From Streptomyces sp. CB00316 (lineage in GTDB: Bacteria > Actinomycetota > Actinomycetes > Streptomycetales > Streptomycetaceae): a stretch of 64,000 nucleotides of DNA. Shown here piece after piece: positions 8,202 through 16,810 of the stretch (the first letter of the stretch is position 1; each line of letters starts with the position of its first letter). The stretch spans positions 648,676 to 712,675 of the forward strand of contig NZ_LIXI01000005.1 in the NCBI RefSeq assembly GCF_001905595.1. The letters run 5' to 3'. A program made the translations under genes and the position numbers. A model generated the notes under the pieces. It did no database searches and was not told the DNA's origin. It saw nothing but the letters and a program-made list of their open reading frames with translations.

Positions 8202-9440
8202 TCACGCCCGGGAGAAGGCGAGCACGGCGTTCTGGCCGCCGAAGCCGAAGGAATTGCTGACGGCGACCTCCACGGTGGCCGTGCGCGCCGTCTTGGCGAC
8301 GACGTCCAACTCGATCTTGGGGTCCTGGCTGTCGAGGTTGGCGGTGGGCGGGATGACTCCCTGGCTGATGGTGAGGGCGGCGACGGCCGCTTCGATGGCG
8401 CCGGCGGCGCCGAGCGAGTGGCCCACCACGCCCTTGATGGAGGTGACGGCGGGCCGCTGCCCCAGAACCCTGCGGATCAGCTTCGCCTCCGCCTCGTCGT
8501 TGAGCGGCGTGGACGTGCCGTGCGCGTTGACGTGGTCCACTGTGTCGGGGGCGAGACCGGCGTCGTCGAGGGCCGCCCGCAGGGCGATCTCGGCGCCCGC
8601 GCCCGTGGGATCGGGGGCGGTGGCGTGATGGGCGTCCGCGGAGGCACCGTATCCGCAGACGTTGGCGTACACGCGGGCCCCTCGGGCCTTCGCGTCGGCC
8701 GCGCGCTCCAGGACGAGGACGGCGGCGCCCTCCGCGGGGACGAAGCCGTCGCGGTCGACGTCGAAGGGACGCGATGCGGCACGCGGGTTGTCCTGTCGGC
8801 GGCTGAGTGCGCCCATCTGGCTGAAGCCGGTGACGATCGAGGGGATCAGACACGCCTCCGTGCCCCCGGTGATCACCACGTCGCACACACCCTGGCGCAG
8901 CAGCTCGCGTGCCATGCCGATGGCCGTGGTACCGGAAGCGCAAGCGGTGGCGGTGACGAAGTTGGGTCCCCGGGCGCCGTGTTCCATCGCCACGTACCCG
9001 GCCGACATGTTGACCGCCAGCATGGGGATCAGCAGCGGGGACACGTTCAGCGGGCCGTCGTCCAGGAGGACGTGATGCTGTTTCTCCCAACTGGCGGCGC
9101 CGCCGATGCCGCTGCCGAGGACGACGGCGACCCGGGCACCGTCCCAGTCGCCCGGGGAGAGGCCGCTGTCGGCGACCGCCTCGGCGGCGGCGGTGATGGC
9201 GAACTGGCTGCTGCGGTCGTAGCGCCACGCCTTGCGCCGGCCGATGGCCTTGTCGGCGTCGTAGTCGGGAATCCAGCACCCGATGTGGGCGGGGAGGCCG
9301 TCGAGGGCCGGGACCCCCGAGGCGACCGTGCCCCCGGGGTCCCGGATCACGTCCCAGGACGCCCGGGATCCGATCCCCGCCGCGGTCACCATCCCGATAC
9401 CGGTGACCGCCGCGTCGAACGGGCCGGTGGAGCCAGGCAT
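8202..9440 (-). CDS. fabF: beta-ketoacyl-ACP synthase II
   Basis: A 412-residue condensing enzyme that elongates acyl-ACP with malonyl-ACP. The start is ATG 9440, overlapping the ACP stop (ATGA); longer readings run into the ACP gene in another frame. The catalytic triad is intact: Cys in TATACASGTTA, His in NAHGTSTPLNDEAE and His in KGVVGHSLGAAGAIEA. No chain-length factor is adjacent, so it resembles fatty acid rather than aromatic polyketide synthesis. Together with FabH, ACP, FabG and FabI it is a near-complete elongation system. Confidence 0.93.
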   Translation of the reverse strand: MPGSTGPFDAAVTGIGMVTAAGIGSRASWDVIRDPGGTVASGVPALDGLPAHIGCWIPDYDADKAIGRRKAWRYDRSSQFAITAAAEAVADSGLSPGDWDGARVAVVLGSGIGGAASWEKQHHVLLDDGPLNVSPLLIPMLAVNMSAGYVAMEHGARGPNFVTATACASGTTAIGMARELLRQGVCDVVITGGTEACLIPSIVTGFSQMGALSRRQDNPRAASRPFDVDRDGFVPAEGAAVLVLERAADAKARGARVYANVCGYGASADAHHATAPDPTGAGAEIALRAALDDAGLAPDTVDHVNAHGTSTPLNDEAEAKLIRRVLGQRPAVTSIKGVVGHSLGAAGAIEAAVAALTISQGVIPPTANLDSQDPKIELDVVAKTARTATVEVAVSNSFGFGGQNAVLAFSRA

Positions 9441-9679
9441 CAGGCCACCACCAGCTTGCTCTCGATGACCGACACGGCCTGGCCGAGGGTGTCCTCGGCG
9501 CCGAGGTCGTCGTCGGACAGCTTGACGCCGAACTCCTGCTGGACCGTCAGGGTCAGTTCGACCAGCGCCAGCGAGTCGAGTTCGAGCTTGTTGAAGGTGT
9601 CCTCGGGGGCGACCTCGTCGGTCTCGAAGCCGAAGTTCTTGACCAGCAGCTGGACCAGACGCGGGTAGGTGTCGCTCAT
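9440..9679 (-). CDS. acyl carrier protein
   Basis: A 79-residue acidic four-helix carrier with the phosphopantetheine attachment serine in LELDSLALVEL near residue 36. ATG 9679 follows an AGGAGT ribosome-binding site. It lies between fabH and fabF and should carry growing acyl chains of this cluster. The fatty acyl thioester it holds is the presumed substrate of the reductase at 16811-18496. Confidence 0.93.
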   Translation of the reverse strand: MSDTYPRLVQLLVKNFGFETDEVAPEDTFNKLELDSLALVELTLTVQQEFGVKLSDDDLGAEDTLGQAVSVIESKLVVA

Positions 9680-9724
9680 GGCGGTACTCCTTGCGAGGTG
9701 ATGGCCTACATGGGTGATGAACAG

Positions 9725-10744
9725 TCAGACAGGTGTGATGTCGGGCCACGTCAGGGTGGCCGCGCCCCACGTCAGCCCGCCCCCGAACGCGGCGAGCGCA
9801 GTGCGGTGCCCGGGTCGCAGGGTGCCCGCGTTGACAGCGTCGGCGAGGACCAGGGGGATGGACGCGGCAGCGGTGTTGCCCACCCTGTCCAGATGGACCG
9901 GGAAGCGCGATCGGGGCAGCCGCATCTGGTCGGCGACCGCGTGGATGATGCGCAGGTTGGCCTGGTGGGCGACGAACACGTCGGTGTCCTCACATGCCCA
10001 CCCGGCCCGTGCCACGGCTTCGAGGGAGGCTTCGGCCATCCGTTCCACCGCGCTGCGGAAGACCTGTGCGCCCTCCATACGGAAATACGGGTCGGCTCGC
10101 TCCGTGTGCTCGGGGCGGATCGGGTCGCGCGAGCCGCCCGAGGGGATCCGGATCAGCCGGCTTCCGGTGCCATCGCTGCCGAGGACCACCGGCCCGAGCG
10201 CGCCCGGCTCCCCCGGATCGCCCTCGCGCAGGACGACGGCGCCGGCCCCGTCCCCGAAGATCGCCCGGGTGGAGCGGTCCGCGGGGTCGAGAATGCTGGA
10301 GTACGTCTCGGCCCCGATCACCAGGACGCTGTGCGCCGTGCCGGCCGCGATGAGGCCGCCGCCCACCGCCAGCCCGTACAGGAAGCCGGTGCACATCGCC
10401 GCCACGTCGAAGGCCGGCACGACGCCCAGGCCCAGACGGGCCGCCACCGCCGGCGCGGTGGCCGGGCAGGAGTGGTCCGGGGTACTCGTCGCCACGATGA
10501 CGGCGTCCACCGCATCCGTCCAGGCTGATGTCGCGGCGGACTTGAGCGCCCGTCCGCCCGCCTCGACGGCGAGGTCGGAGGTGGCCGTGCCGTCCTCGGC
10601 GATGTGCCGCTGCCTGATCCCGGTGCGGCTGCGGATCCACTCGTCGGAGGTGTCCAGTTCCCTCGCCAGGTCCGCGTTGGTGACCACACGGGAGGGCAGG
10701 TGGGTGCCCAGACCGCACACCACCGCCGCGCGCGCCGCCGCCAT
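9725..10744 (-). CDS. fabH: 3-oxoacyl-ACP synthase III
   Basis: A 339-residue initiation condensing enzyme joining an acyl-CoA starter to malonyl-ACP. The Cys-His-Asn triad is visible: Cys in AAMCTGFLYG, His in VAHQANLRII and Asn in VGNTAAASIP. Its start overlaps the desaturase stop. A private FabH lets the pathway select its own starter, straight or branched, and so fixes the alkyl end of the product. Confidence 0.92.
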   Translation of the reverse strand: MAAARAAVVCGLGTHLPSRVVTNADLARELDTSDEWIRSRTGIRQRHIAEDGTATSDLAVEAGGRALKSAATSAWTDAVDAVIVATSTPDHSCPATAPAVAARLGLGVVPAFDVAAMCTGFLYGLAVGGGLIAAGTAHSVLVIGAETYSSILDPADRSTRAIFGDGAGAVVLREGDPGEPGALGPVVLGSDGTGSRLIRIPSGGSRDPIRPEHTERADPYFRMEGAQVFRSAVERMAEASLEAVARAGWACEDTDVFVAHQANLRIIHAVADQMRLPRSRFPVHLDRVGNTAAASIPLVLADAVNAGTLRPGHRTALAAFGGGLTWGAATLTWPDITPV

Positions 10745-11820
10745 CAGGTGCCTCCGACCTGGAGTCGCGCGGTCCGCTCCAGGGCGGTGACCTCGTCACC
10801 GACCTCGCCGAGGTAGTCCGACACGTCGAGGTAGGAGCGCATCAGCGACACCTCTGCGTACGGCATTCCGTGACTGACCAGGTACTCCTTGATCAGTGGC
10901 TGGGAGCGGCGCAGGTTCCGGCGCGGCATGGAGGGGAACAAGTGGTGCTCGATCTGGTAGTTGAGGCCACCGTAGAAGAAGTCGGTGACCCGGTTCGGCC
11001 GGATGTTTCGGGAGGTCACCACCTGACGGGTCAGCCAGTCCAACTCCTCGGCCTCGCCGTCGCGTACGGGCAGGCCCTTGTGGTTGGGCGCGAAGAGCAG
11101 ACCCATGTAGAACCCGAACAGGGCCTGGTGGACGACGATGAACGCGACGGCCTTGCCGGGCGGGAGGACCAGGAAGACGGCGGTGAAGTAGGCCGCCAGG
11201 TGCAGGGTCAGCAGACCCAGGTCGGCGACCACGTGGCGCTTGATCACGCCCATGCGGGCCGCGATGTACCCGGAAAGGTGCATCCGCAGCCCTTCCATCA
11301 TGATCACCACGTAGAACATCCAGGCCTGGTGGCGCACGATGAAGCGAGCCACGGCGCCGGTCTTCTTCGTACGGTGCTTGGAGTCGAAGATGACCTGGCG
11401 ACGTGTGATGTCGGGGTCGAGGGAGAGGTGGTTGGGGTAGTTGTGGTGCTTGGTGTGATGCCCCACCCACCAGCCGAAGCTGACCCCGGTGAGGAGGTTT
11501 CCGTGGATGTACCCGATGACGTCGCTGCCCTTGCGGGTGCGGAAGATCTGGCGGTGTCCCGCGTCGTGGCCGACCAGGTCGGTCTGGCCGAAGCACAGCG
11601 CCAGGAAGGCCGCGGTGGCCAGCTGCCACCAGCTGTCGCCCACGAGGGCGAAGACGGTCCAGCCGACGGCGAGCAGCAGCAGATTGGCGGCGATCTTGAG
11701 CGCGTAGTAGACGGGCTGGGGTTCCATCAGGCCAGCCCGTCTCACGACTTTGGTGACCTCGTCGAAGCTGGCCGTCGGGCTGTCGGCGCCGCTGGCGGCA
11801 CCGGCCCCGGTTGACGTCAT
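10744..11820 (-). CDS. membrane fatty acid desaturase
   Basis: A 358-residue integral-membrane diiron desaturase. It has the three histidine boxes: HDAGH, HHTKHH (in VGHHTKHHNYPNH) and EHHLF (in NYQIEHHLFPSMP). Several hydrophobic segments lie between them. It inserts a double bond into an acyl lipid or acyl thioester using O2 and ferredoxin. In this cluster it could create the alkenyl group known from elaiomycin-type azoxy products; the bond position cannot be read from sequence. ATGA overlaps on both sides place it firmly in the operon. Confidence 0.9.
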   Translation of the reverse strand: MTSTGAGAASGADSPTASFDEVTKVVRRAGLMEPQPVYYALKIAANLLLLAVGWTVFALVGDSWWQLATAAFLALCFGQTDLVGHDAGHRQIFRTRKGSDVIGYIHGNLLTGVSFGWWVGHHTKHHNYPNHLSLDPDITRRQVIFDSKHRTKKTGAVARFIVRHQAWMFYVVIMMEGLRMHLSGYIAARMGVIKRHVVADLGLLTLHLAAYFTAVFLVLPPGKAVAFIVVHQALFGFYMGLLFAPNHKGLPVRDGEAEELDWLTRQVVTSRNIRPNRVTDFFYGGLNYQIEHHLFPSMPRRNLRRSQPLIKEYLVSHGMPYAEVSLMRSYLDVSDYLGEVGDEVTALERTARLQVGGT

Positions 11821-12776
11821 ATCGCCTCCTCAAGCCCCATGTAGGCGAGCCGGGTGTGCTGCATCTTGTCGGCCCACGCCTTGCCGGTCTCCATGCGCTC
11901 CTCGGGAGTGGTGTCGACCAGTCGCCGCCCCGGCCAGGCCTCGTAGTCGCCCAGCAGGTGGCCGTGTTCGTCGATGCCCTTCTGGAACAGCGTTTCCCGG
12001 CGCAGCACTTGCTCGGTGGTGGGCAACCGTCCCCACAGTTCGTAGCCCTCTGCCATCAGCTCCAGCAGTCGCGGCTTGTCCTCGGGGTGCTTGAGCAGGT
12101 GCTCGCGCAGGATGGAGCTGCCCACAGTCAGGTGGCGGATCTCGTCGATGCCGGCGCCGCGCTCGATGTCGGCGGCCGCCGGGTCGAAGACCCGCCACTT
12201 GCGCTCGCTGAGTTCCGCGGCGGGGGCGAGGACACCCTCGACCAGGACGGTCAGGACCAGGACGCCGCCGATGAAGTCCTGCTCGTCGCGCAGCACCCTG
12301 AGACCGAAGTTCTCCAGCGGCACAAGGATGGAGTCGCGGTCCTCGGCGGCGAGCCGGTCCACCTCGGCGAGCAGGTCGTCGGGGGCGGTGCCCAATTGCA
12401 GCAGGTGGCTGCGGAACACCATCGCGTGCCGCGCCTCGTCGATCAGCTGGGTGGAGTAGAACTCCATGCTGTCGTTGTCGGGTGCCAGGGCGACCATGTA
12501 GCCGATGGCGCGGGTCGCCTTCTCCTCGGCGATGGAGCGGAAGGCCAGTTCCTGCTTGATCGCAGCGTTGAGCGGACCTTCCTGCCGTACGACGTCCAGC
12601 GGCTGGACGTCGTCGGCGTGCCCGAGGATCCGGCCGCGCAGCGTTCCCTGCGGGACGGATCGCAACCAGTACGCCAGATCGCACGTCGCCGCCGAGAGCT
12701 CCAGGCTCAGTGCCCCGTCCATGAGCGAGGGGGCCTGCTCCCAGTCCGCCTCGGAGGGGATGTTCGAGGAGGTCAT
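11817..12776 (-). CDS. ferritin-like diiron oxygenase, candidate azoxy synthase
   Basis: A 319-residue non-haem diiron protein. Likely ligands are E84 or E85, E114 and H117 (DEARH), E180 (VEGVL), and E212 and H215 (DEIRH), the ribonucleotide-reductase-like ExxH pattern. The true start is ATG 12776, overlapping the flavin reductase stop. In valanimycin biosynthesis a membrane hydrazine synthase and a non-haem diiron enzyme act in sequence to give the azoxy bond. Here such a protein is two genes from a small membrane protein and beside the flavin reductase. That position makes it the first candidate for azoxy formation, ahead of the second diiron gene at 31676. Confidence 0.75.
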   Translation of the reverse strand: MTSSNIPSEADWEQAPSLMDGALSLELSAATCDLAYWLRSVPQGTLRGRILGHADDVQPLDVVRQEGPLNAAIKQELAFRSIAEEKATRAIGYMVALAPDNDSMEFYSTQLIDEARHAMVFRSHLLQLGTAPDDLLAEVDRLAAEDRDSILVPLENFGLRVLRDEQDFIGGVLVLTVLVEGVLAPAAELSERKWRVFDPAAADIERGAGIDEIRHLTVGSSILREHLLKHPEDKPRLLELMAEGYELWGRLPTTEQVLRRETLFQKGIDEHGHLLGDYEAWPGRRLVDTTPEERMETGKAWADKMQHTRLAYMGLEEAI

Positions 12777-13339
12777 CACTGCTTCCTTTCGGTGTGCATC
12801 GGATTGGCGGGGTTCGCGGCGTGCGGAGCGGAGGACGGCCCTGCGTGCAGCACGCCGGCGAAGTTGACCAGGGGGGTGCGGGCGGTGGCGGCGCCGGTCA
12901 GCACGCGAGCCATCACCAGTTCGTGATCGCCTGCGGCCACCGTCCGCTCGATCCGGCATTCGAGCCAGGACACGGCGCCCCGCAGCCGTGGCGCGCCGTG
13001 CGGCGACGGCTCCGCCCACGCCCGGAGCGGCAGCTGGGCGAGGCCCGTGGGCCGACTGCGCCGGGCGAAGTGCTGGGCGAGCCACTCGTGGTCGGCGGCC
13101 AGGCCGTTGGCCACGAACGCCTGCGCGGCGAGCAGGGATCCGAGACCCCGGCTGCCCCTGCGCAGGGCGACGCAGACCATGGGCGGGTCGCCGGGGATCG
13201 TGGTCAGGGTGGAGACCGTGACCCCTTCGGCCTCGGCCGGGCCGCCGCAGGTGAGGACCGTCACGCCGGTGACGAAGTGCCGCATCGTGACGTTCAGCGC
13301 GGCCTGGACGGCGGCCGGTACCGTGGCGGAGCTCGTCAT
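12776..13339 (-). CDS. flavin reductase (VlmR-like)
   Basis: A 187-residue flavin reductase-like FMN-binding protein (RHFVTGVTVLTCG near the start, TVSTLTTIPGDPPMVCVAL). It starts at ATG 13339, overlapping the upstream gene's stop by ATGA. It would reduce FAD or FMN with NAD(P)H and pass it to the acyl-CoA-dehydrogenase-like N-oxygenase at 15634, as VlmR does for VlmH in valanimycin biosynthesis. The C-terminus ends in an Ala/Pro-rich tail. Confidence 0.85.
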   Translation of the reverse strand: MTSSATVPAAVQAALNVTMRHFVTGVTVLTCGGPAEAEGVTVSTLTTIPGDPPMVCVALRRGSRGLGSLLAAQAFVANGLAADHEWLAQHFARRSRPTGLAQLPLRAWAEPSPHGAPRLRGAVSWLECRIERTVAAGDHELVMARVLTGAATARTPLVNFAGVLHAGPSSAPHAANPANPMHTERKQ

Positions 13340-13818
13340 GTGACCGTGCGCAGCGCGTCGTTGCCGCCCGTCGGGGCAGCGGTGGTGAACTCGCTGTGGA
13401 ATCTGCGGTACGCCTGGTGGGCCTCCGGTTCGAAGCGCAGTCCGAACGGCTTGAGGAAGTTCCCGAACAGGGCCCGGTCGCCGAAGAGATGGATGGCCAG
13501 GGCGAGCAGCGCCCACTCGGCTCCCCACAGCCAGATCCAGGCCAGCGCCACAAGGCCCTGGGTGACCAGGCTGTGCATGACGTTGTAGGCCAGGTAGTAC
13601 CCCTTGGGGATGTCACCGTGCCCCTTGCGCCGGAACGCGATGGCGCCGGGGATGTAGCCGATGAGGTCGATGTAGAGGAACAGCCCGATCGCGACCCACC
13701 AGCGGATCTCGTCGAGGTGGGTGAAGAAGAGAACGACGGACACGACGAGTCCGAGGGCGTACTCGGCGCGTACCAGGCGGGCCGTGGTGGGCGTCATGAA
13801 CAGGTTCTTGGTGTCCAT
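13336..13818 (-). CDS. small integral membrane protein, candidate hydrazine synthase (VlmO-type)
   Basis: A 160-residue protein with about four hydrophobic segments (near residues 15-35, 38-55, 80-100 and 103-115). Histidines and acidic residues sit at the membrane edges (FFTHLDEIRW, NVMHSLVTQG, LAIHLFGD, EAHQAYRRFHSE). It has no resemblance to a transporter. Valanimycin-type pathways use a membrane-bound metalloenzyme to turn the seryl-hydroxylamine intermediate into a hydrazine; size, topology and neighbours fit that role here. This is inferred from context, not from a signature I can verify. Confidence 0.55.
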   Translation of the reverse strand: MDTKNLFMTPTTARLVRAEYALGLVVSVVLFFTHLDEIRWWVAIGLFLYIDLIGYIPGAIAFRRKGHGDIPKGYYLAYNVMHSLVTQGLVALAWIWLWGAEWALLALAIHLFGDRALFGNFLKPFGLRFEPEAHQAYRRFHSEFTTAAPTGGNDALRTVT

Positions 13819-13821
13819 GGC

Positions 13822-14337
13822 TCACTCCACCGGTGCGCCGGCGAGCTGGGCCTCGACCGGCGGCCGGGCCACGGCCCGGGCCAGGGCCTCGTCGCCGACG
13901 ACGGTTCCCCTGCCGCCGAACAGCCCGATGACGACGCGGGCGATGGTCTCCTTGATGACCCGTTCGGCGACGGGATCGAGGATGCCGGCCAGACTGGGAA
14001 TGCCGAAGTCGAACTCGGCGCGGAAGTCGACCACACAGCCGTTCTCGGTGCCGGAGATGCGCCAGGTCCCTTCGAACGAGTCGAAGTCCCCGTCGAGCTG
14101 GGTGAACGCGATCGTCAGACCGGCCGGGTCGAAGTGATCGGATTCGGTCCAGCGCAGGATGCCGTTGCGGAAGTAGACCTCCCAGTCGCTGGTCTCCTCG
14201 TCGGCGCTGATCTCATGGACGGTCACGGCACGGACCACCGGAGCGAGCTCGGGGTAGCGGGCGAACTGCCTCACTTGGTCGTACCCCTTGGCCGGTGCGG
14301 TCCCAGACAGCTCGACGGCCACGTGAACACTACGCAT
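13822..14337 (-). CDS. SRPBCC/polyketide-cyclase-like protein
   Basis: A 171-residue START/SRPBCC-fold protein. The start is ATG 14337 (MRSVHVAVEL), 8 bp inside the end of the aminotransferase gene. Recognisable features are VRQFARYPELAPVVRAVTV, the WTESDHFDPAGLTIAF strand region and a long C-terminal helix. Such proteins bind hydrophobic ligands; some cyclise polyketides, others only chaperone. With no aromatic polyketide synthase nearby, binding a lipophilic intermediate (alkylhydroxylamine or hydrazine) is the likeliest job, but this is a guess. Confidence 0.7.
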   Translation of the reverse strand: MRSVHVAVELSGTAPAKGYDQVRQFARYPELAPVVRAVTVHEISADEETSDWEVYFRNGILRWTESDHFDPAGLTIAFTQLDGDFDSFEGTWRISGTENGCVVDFRAEFDFGIPSLAGILDPVAERVIKETIARVVIGLFGGRGTVVGDEALARAVARPPVEAQLAGAPVE

Positions 14338-15622
14338 GGGCGGAGTCACCTTCGAAAGTCGGTACGTATCGGGCCGCCTGCGCTCGGCAGGCGCGGTCGA
14401 ATGCCTCGTACAGGAAGCGCGTGTCCGCGGCACTGAGCACGGCGGGCGGCGTGAGCCTGATCACCAGGTGCGAGTTGAGCGAGTGGTTGGCCACCACGCC
14501 CTGCGAGATCAGCTCGATGAGCAGATCGCCCGCGGGGCCGGGGATCGCGAACTCGATCCCGATGAGCAGCCCCCGGCCGCGTACCTCGCGCAGCACGGGA
14601 CCGAAGTGCCGCTGGGCGATGTCGCGGACGGTGGTGAGCATCTCGGCACCGAGATCGCGGGCGCGGTCGACGAGGCCGTCCTCCTCGATGGCGGCGAGGG
14701 CGCCGCGTACGGCGGCCATGGCCATCGGCGTTCCGGAGAACGTCGAGGTGTGCAGATAGGGGTCCTTGTCGAAGGCCGCGAACGCCTTCGGGGTCGCGAT
14801 GACCGCGGAGACGGGCAGGATGCCGCCGCCGAGCGCCTTGCCCGCGAGCAGCACGTCGGGCGTGACGCCGTCGGCGTCGGCGCCCCACCAGGTGCCGAGA
14901 CGGCCGAGGCCCGTCTGGATCTCGTCGAGGACGAGGAGCGCGTCATAGGTGCGGCACAGCTCCTGCACGGCGCGCAGATAGCCGGGGGGCGGCAGTACGA
15001 CCCCGGCCTCGCCCTGGACGGGTTCGACGACGAAGCAGGCCCGCCCCGGCATGGCCCTGAGGAGTTCCTCCAGTGCGTCCGCGTCCCCGTAGGGCACGTG
15101 GTGGACGCCGGGCAGCAGTGGGCGGAACGGGTCCTGGAAGACGTCCTTGCCGGTCAGGCTGAGGGCCCCCATGGTCTTGCCGTGGTATCCGCCGTGGGTG
15201 GCGACCAGCTGGTCCTTGCCCCGGGTCCGGGCGATCTTGATGGCGGTCTCCACCGCCTCGGCTCCGGAGCAGGCGAAGTGCACCCGCTCCAGGCCGGCCG
15301 GGGCCCTGGCGGCCAGGGCCTCGGCGGCCAGGGCGGCCTGGGGTTCGAGGAAGACCCGGCTGGCGACGGGATGGCGCCCCAGTTGCTCGGTGACATGGCG
15401 TACGACGGTGGGGTGCCGGGCGCCGGTGATCAGCACGCCGTAGCTGCCGCAGTTGAGGAAGCGACGGCCGTCGTCGGTGAGGATCCAGGCACCTTCGGAG
15501 CCGGTCTCGATGTGGCCGCCGAAGAGCTCGCCGAGGGTGGCACGGCCCTTGCTGAGGTTGGCGCGGTACAGCCGCCCGATGTGCTCCCGGTCGTGGACCG
15601 GCGAGTCCGTGGTGGTGGTCAT
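14330..15622 (-). CDS. class III PLP-dependent aminotransferase
   Basis: A 430-residue omega-type transaminase. Family markers are GSGAEAVE-like CSGAEAVETAIK, the DEIQTGLGRLG aspartate segment and the Schiff-base lysine in LAGKALGGGILP. The acceptor is inferred to be a fatty aldehyde, giving the long-chain primary amine that is then N-hydroxylated. In valanimycin the amine comes from valine decarboxylation instead, so transamination of a synthase-derived aldehyde would explain why this cluster has an aminotransferase and no decarboxylase. Confidence 0.88.
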   Translation of the reverse strand: MTTTTDSPVHDREHIGRLYRANLSKGRATLGELFGGHIETGSEGAWILTDDGRRFLNCGSYGVLITGARHPTVVRHVTEQLGRHPVASRVFLEPQAALAAEALAARAPAGLERVHFACSGAEAVETAIKIARTRGKDQLVATHGGYHGKTMGALSLTGKDVFQDPFRPLLPGVHHVPYGDADALEELLRAMPGRACFVVEPVQGEAGVVLPPPGYLRAVQELCRTYDALLVLDEIQTGLGRLGTWWGADADGVTPDVLLAGKALGGGILPVSAVIATPKAFAAFDKDPYLHTSTFSGTPMAMAAVRGALAAIEEDGLVDRARDLGAEMLTTVRDIAQRHFGPVLREVRGRGLLIGIEFAIPGPAGDLLIELISQGVVANHSLNSHLVIRLTPPAVLSAADTRFLYEAFDRACRAQAARYVPTFEGDSAHA

Positions 15623-15633
15623 GTGTCGGCTCC

Positions 15634-16776
15634 TCAGGCCAGTCGCAGCGGCTTGCCGCCGATGTGCTCGACGAACGGCTCGGCGAAGCTGGAGCGGGAC
15701 GGTGGGTGGAAGGAGAGCCCGTTGGAGGCCGCTGCCAGATAGCCGACGTCGCCGCTGCTGATGAACGCCATCCCGCCCAGGAGTTCCACGGCCGTGCGCA
15801 CGGTCTCACCGATGGCGTCCTGGGCTCCGTAACGGGCCACCAGGGACTTGCCGAGCGCGGCGTTGCCCGTCTCTCCGTCCTCGATCATCCGGGCCACCCC
15901 TTCGAGCAGCAGGGCGGCCGTCTCCAGGCGGGTGACCAACTGCGCCCGCTCGGAGGCCGAGCCGCGCCCGCCGGTGGTGACACGCTCGGCGAGCGCGCTG
16001 GCGATGCCGAGATACGACGCGGAGATCAGCATCTCGAACCAGATGAAGCCGACGGTCTGGAGCTCGTCCAGCTCACCACCGTCGCCCAGCTCGGTCCGCA
16101 TGACCTGCTGTTCGTCGACCAGCACGTCGGTGAGGCGGATCTCGTCGCTCTCCGCCCCCGCCAGAGCCCAGCTGGACCAGAACGGGTGGACGGTCACGCC
16201 CTCGGTTTGGCGGGGCACGAGCAGCACGGCCATCTCACTGGTGCCGTCCGGTCCGGGCAGCGCGACGCTCGCCGTGAGCAGGTCCATGGAGGAGGAGAGA
16301 CTGCACGGCTTCTTGGAGCCGTTGATGCGGTAGCCCTTGCCCCCCTCGTCCAGGCGGGCCTCCATGGTCGGCGCGAGGATGCCGCGCCCCGGCCTGCCTT
16401 CGGCGAAGCCGGAGGCGACCAGCAGGTTCTGCTCCACGATCCCCTCGAGCAGCGCCCACTCGACACCACTGGACTGGAGGCTGCCGGCGAGCGAGAAGAG
16501 CGTGGCGACCGAGAAGTGGTGCATCGTGGTGGCCACGGCGAGGGACGGCGACGCGGCGGCGAGCGCTCGGGTCACCTCGACCGCTTCCAGCGGGCCCGCG
16601 CCGAGGCCCGAATACGTCTTGGGGATGACCAGGGCGGATCCGCCGTGCGAGCGGAAGAGCTCGATGGCGGGGCTGTCGGGCCGCTCCAGGTCGTTGAGCG
16701 AGTGCTTGGCGAGCGCGCCGAGCAGTCCGGGCAGATAGCGCTCGCAGGTGTCGCGGGCGGCATCAAGTGCACGCAT
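15634..16776 (-). CDS. acyl-CoA dehydrogenase-like flavin monooxygenase, candidate alkylamine N-hydroxylase (VlmH-like)
   Basis: A 380-residue protein of the acyl-CoA dehydrogenase fold. The start is ATG 16776 behind an AAGGAG site. The N-terminal helical domain covers about residues 1-120, the beta domain follows (GYRINGSKKPCSLSSSMDLL), then the C-terminal helical bundle with an ELLGGMAFISS flavin-contact region. VlmH, the isobutylamine N-hydroxylase of valanimycin biosynthesis, belongs to this fold and works with a separate flavin reductase, which is also present here. Ordinary dehydrogenation of an acyl-CoA is the alternative. Confidence 0.75.
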   Translation of the reverse strand: MRALDAARDTCERYLPGLLGALAKHSLNDLERPDSPAIELFRSHGGSALVIPKTYSGLGAGPLEAVEVTRALAAASPSLAVATTMHHFSVATLFSLAGSLQSSGVEWALLEGIVEQNLLVASGFAEGRPGRGILAPTMEARLDEGGKGYRINGSKKPCSLSSSMDLLTASVALPGPDGTSEMAVLLVPRQTEGVTVHPFWSSWALAGAESDEIRLTDVLVDEQQVMRTELGDGGELDELQTVGFIWFEMLISASYLGIASALAERVTTGGRGSASERAQLVTRLETAALLLEGVARMIEDGETGNAALGKSLVARYGAQDAIGETVRTAVELLGGMAFISSGDVGYLAAASNGLSFHPPSRSSFAEPFVEHIGGKPLRLA

Positions 16777-16810
16777 GGGAACTCCTTCGCAGAGGCGGAA
16801 CGCGGGGTGG

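Noticed and set aside
11817..13616. 599-codon frame appearing to fuse the flavin reductase region to the diiron enzyme
   Set aside because: The N-terminal 280 codons are the wrong frame of the flavin reductase gene; the diiron protein starts at ATG 12776 with an ATGA overlap.
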